Of a stretch of DNA of 41,790 nt, positions 39,893 to 41,790 are shown piece after piece. Location: contig JAAYRE010000032.1 in NCBI GenBank assembly GCA_012518935.1, positions 1-41,790 on the forward strand. The letters are read 5' to 3'. Numbering within the stretch: position 1 is the first letter of the stretch; each line of letters starts with the position of its first letter. The position numbers were made by a program, and so were the translations under genes. The notes below the pieces were generated by a model. It was given only the letters and a program-made list of their open reading frames with translations, had not been told where the DNA came from and made no database searches. Source of the DNA: Clostridiales bacterium (GTDB lineage Bacteria; Bacillota; Clostridia; Lachnospirales; Lachnospiraceae).

Positions 39893-40894
39893 ATGAAACC
39901 ATTAATAGCCATACCAATAGGTGATCCTGCAGGAATAGGACCTGAGATTGTTGTAAAGTCCATTGCCAATAAAGATGTATTTAATACTGCACGTTGTATT
40001 ATTGTTGGTGACAAAAAGGTAATGGAAGATGCAATGGCATTTACCAAGATACCCTTAAAAATAAATCTTATAAAAGAACCTAGGGAAGGTATCTTTGAGG
40101 AAAATGTATTAAATTTGATTGATTTAGATAATGTAGATATGAAGGATTTTAAGATTGGCGAAGTAAATGGTATGTGTGGCAAGGCTGCTTATGAATATAT
40201 TGAAAAAAGTATTGAGCTAGCCAATTTGCGAGAAGTAGATGCAGTAGCTACCACACCGATTAACAAAGAATCTTTAAAAGCAGGAAATATTAATTTCATA
40301 GGCCATACAGAGATATTTGGAGCTTTGACAAATACAGAAGATCCCCTTACTATGTTCGAGGTTCGTGGCATGAGAGTCTTCTTCCTCACCCGTCATGTAT
40401 CCTTAAGAGAAGCATGTGATTTGGTTACAAAAGATAGAATTAAGGATTATGTCAAAAGATGTAAAGACATGCTAAAAACCCTTGGGGTTTCTGAAGGAAC
40501 CATGGCAGTGGCAGGACTTAATCCTCATAGCGGTGAACATGGCCTATTTGGATATGAAGAAGTAAATCATGTAACCCCCGCTGTAGAAGAACTACGTGAA
40601 GAGGGCTACGATGTAGTCGGTCCTATTGGGGCTGATTCAGTATTTCACCTGGCTTTACAAGGCCGATTCAACAGCGTATTATCCCTATATCATGACCAAG
40701 GTCACATTGCCACTAAAACCTTAGATTTTGATAGAACTATTGCAATCACTGGTGGTATGCCGATTCTCAGAACTTCTGTGGATCACGGAACAGCTATGGA
40801 CATAGCAGGGAAAGGAATTGCCAGTGAAATAAGCATGGTAGAAGCTATTCTTTTGGGAGCAAAATATTCTCCGAATTTCGCATCACAAGCCTAA
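39893..40894 (+). CDS. PdxA-family 4-hydroxythreonine-4-phosphate dehydrogenase-like protein (probably a four-carbon acid-sugar phosphate dehydrogenase)
   Basis: [61 protein letters not shown]-like [28 protein letters not shown]. Confidence 0.92.
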   Translation: MKPLIAIPIGDPAGIGPEIVVKSIANKDVFNTARCIIVGDKKVMEDAMAFTKIPLKINLIKEPREGIFEENVLNLIDLDNVDMKDFKIGEVNGMCGKAAYEYIEKSIELANLREVDAVATTPINKESLKAGNINFIGHTEIFGALTNTEDPLTMFEVRGMRVFFLTRHVSLREACDLVTKDRIKDYVKRCKDMLKTLGVSEGTMAVAGLNPHSGEHGLFGYEEVNHVTPAVEELREEGYDVVGPIGADSVFHLALQGRFNSVLSLYHDQGHIATKTLDFDRTIAITGGMPILRTSVDHGTAMDIAGKGIASEISMVEAILLGAKYSPNFASQA

Positions 40895-40923
40895 TAATGG
40901 AGACATAAGAAAGGAGTTGTATT

Positions 40924-41790
40924 ATGGATGTAAATGTATCGGGTTCGCAAATGTTAATAGGGTTAGGAATCGGTATTGTTGCACTAATTCTAATGATCCT
41001 AAAAACAAAGATTCATGTGTTTTTAGCTTTAATTGTGGCAGCAGTAATCGTAGGCATCGTAGGAGGCCTTGAACCATCTGCAACCATTAATGCCATCACT
41101 ACAGGCTTTGGAGGCACCTTAGGAAGTATTGGTATCATTATTGGATTTGGTGTAATGATGGGTAAAATGCTTGAATTATCCGGTGCGGCTGAAAAGATGG
41201 CACTAACCTTCTTAAGACTCTTTGGTAAAGGGCGAGAGGAATGGGCTCTTTCAATCACTGGATTTTTAGTATCCATACCAATCTTTTGTGATTCTGGCTT
41301 CGTTATCTTAACACCGCTGGCAAGAGCTCTTTCTAAGAAGACAAAAAAATCAATTGTTGCTTTGTCAATATCCCTAGCATCAGGTCTTGTTATCACTCAC
41401 ACCCTTATACCACCGACTCCTGGCCCTCTAGGTGTAGCAGGAACTTTTGGAGTGGATGTGGGTCAATTTATATTACTGGGAATTATCTTATCTATTCCCA
41501 TGGTAATTGCAACTACTATATATGGTAAATTTATGAATAAGAAGATTTATCAATTACCAGGTGATGAACCTGACACATGGGTAAGACCTAATTATCAAGA
41601 TCCAACATATGAAAATGTGTTTGATTCGGATCACAAGACGCCATCAGCTTTCTTGTCTTTCTTACCCCTTATAGTGCCTATAATACTCATACTACTAAAT
41701 ACCAGCTTAAAGGCAGCTGATTTAACCGAAGGTTTTTATAAAGCCTTGATTTTCTTAGGAGAACCAGTTATAGCCGTTGCTATAGGGTTA
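40924..41790 (+). CDS. GntP family permease (gluconate/acid-sugar transporter), runs off the right edge
   Basis: Not in the ORF track. Translation from ATG 40924: MDVNVSGSQMLIGLGIGIVALILMILKTKIHVFLALIVAAVIVGIVGG...GFGVMMGKMLELSGAAEKMALTFLRLFGKGREEWALSITGFLVSIPIFCDSGFVIL; typical GntP. Confidence 0.93.
   Translation, partial: MDVNVSGSQMLIGLGIGIVALILMILKTKIHVFLALIVAAVIVGIVGGLEPSATINAITTGFGGTLGSIGIIIGFGVMMGKMLELSGAAEKMALTFLRLFGKGREEWALSITGFLVSIPIFCDSGFVILTPLARALSKKTKKSIVALSISLASGLVITHTLIPPTPGPLGVAGTFGVDVGQFILLGIILSIPMVIATTIYGKFMNKKIYQLPGDEPDTWVRPNYQDPTYENVFDSDHKTPSAFLSFLPLIVPIILILLNTSLKAADLTEGFYKALIFLGEPVIAVAIGL

Overview
The window is low-GC Firmicutes DNA, most likely from a Lachnospiraceae-type clostridium (inferred from gene content). 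Most of it is chromosomal core: glyA (partial), cdd-deoC-deoD nucleoside salvage, a large Ig-repeat 5'-nucleotidase, a Cys T-box followed by cysE-cysS-mrnC, ispF, pflB-pflA, gatCAB, a dapF / S66 peptidase / LTA-synthase-like envelope cluster, LCP and lipid-kinase genes, Hsp20, sodA and a Crp/Fnr regulator. The right end holds the start of a four-carbon acid-sugar (threonate/erythronate-type) catabolic operon: a DUF1537 kinase, a PdxA-like dehydrogenase and a GntP permease. I found no CRISPR array, prophage, IS element, tRNA or rRNA. The strongest candidates for something undescribed are: (1) a histidine-phosphatase/RACo-like ASKHA ATPase fusion encoded directly after pflB-pflA, with a Fur-like 7-1-7 box next to the pflB promoter; (2) a VTC polyphosphate-polymerase-like gene, a DUF4956 membrane gene and a repeat-spacer GH10 xylanase lipoprotein in one apparent operon; (3) an unexplained multi-hairpin intergenic element at about 35188-35316; (4) a Crp/Fnr regulator with a His/Cys-rich N-terminal tail, divergent from sodA. 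All calls come from reading the sequence and ORF track; no database search was run.
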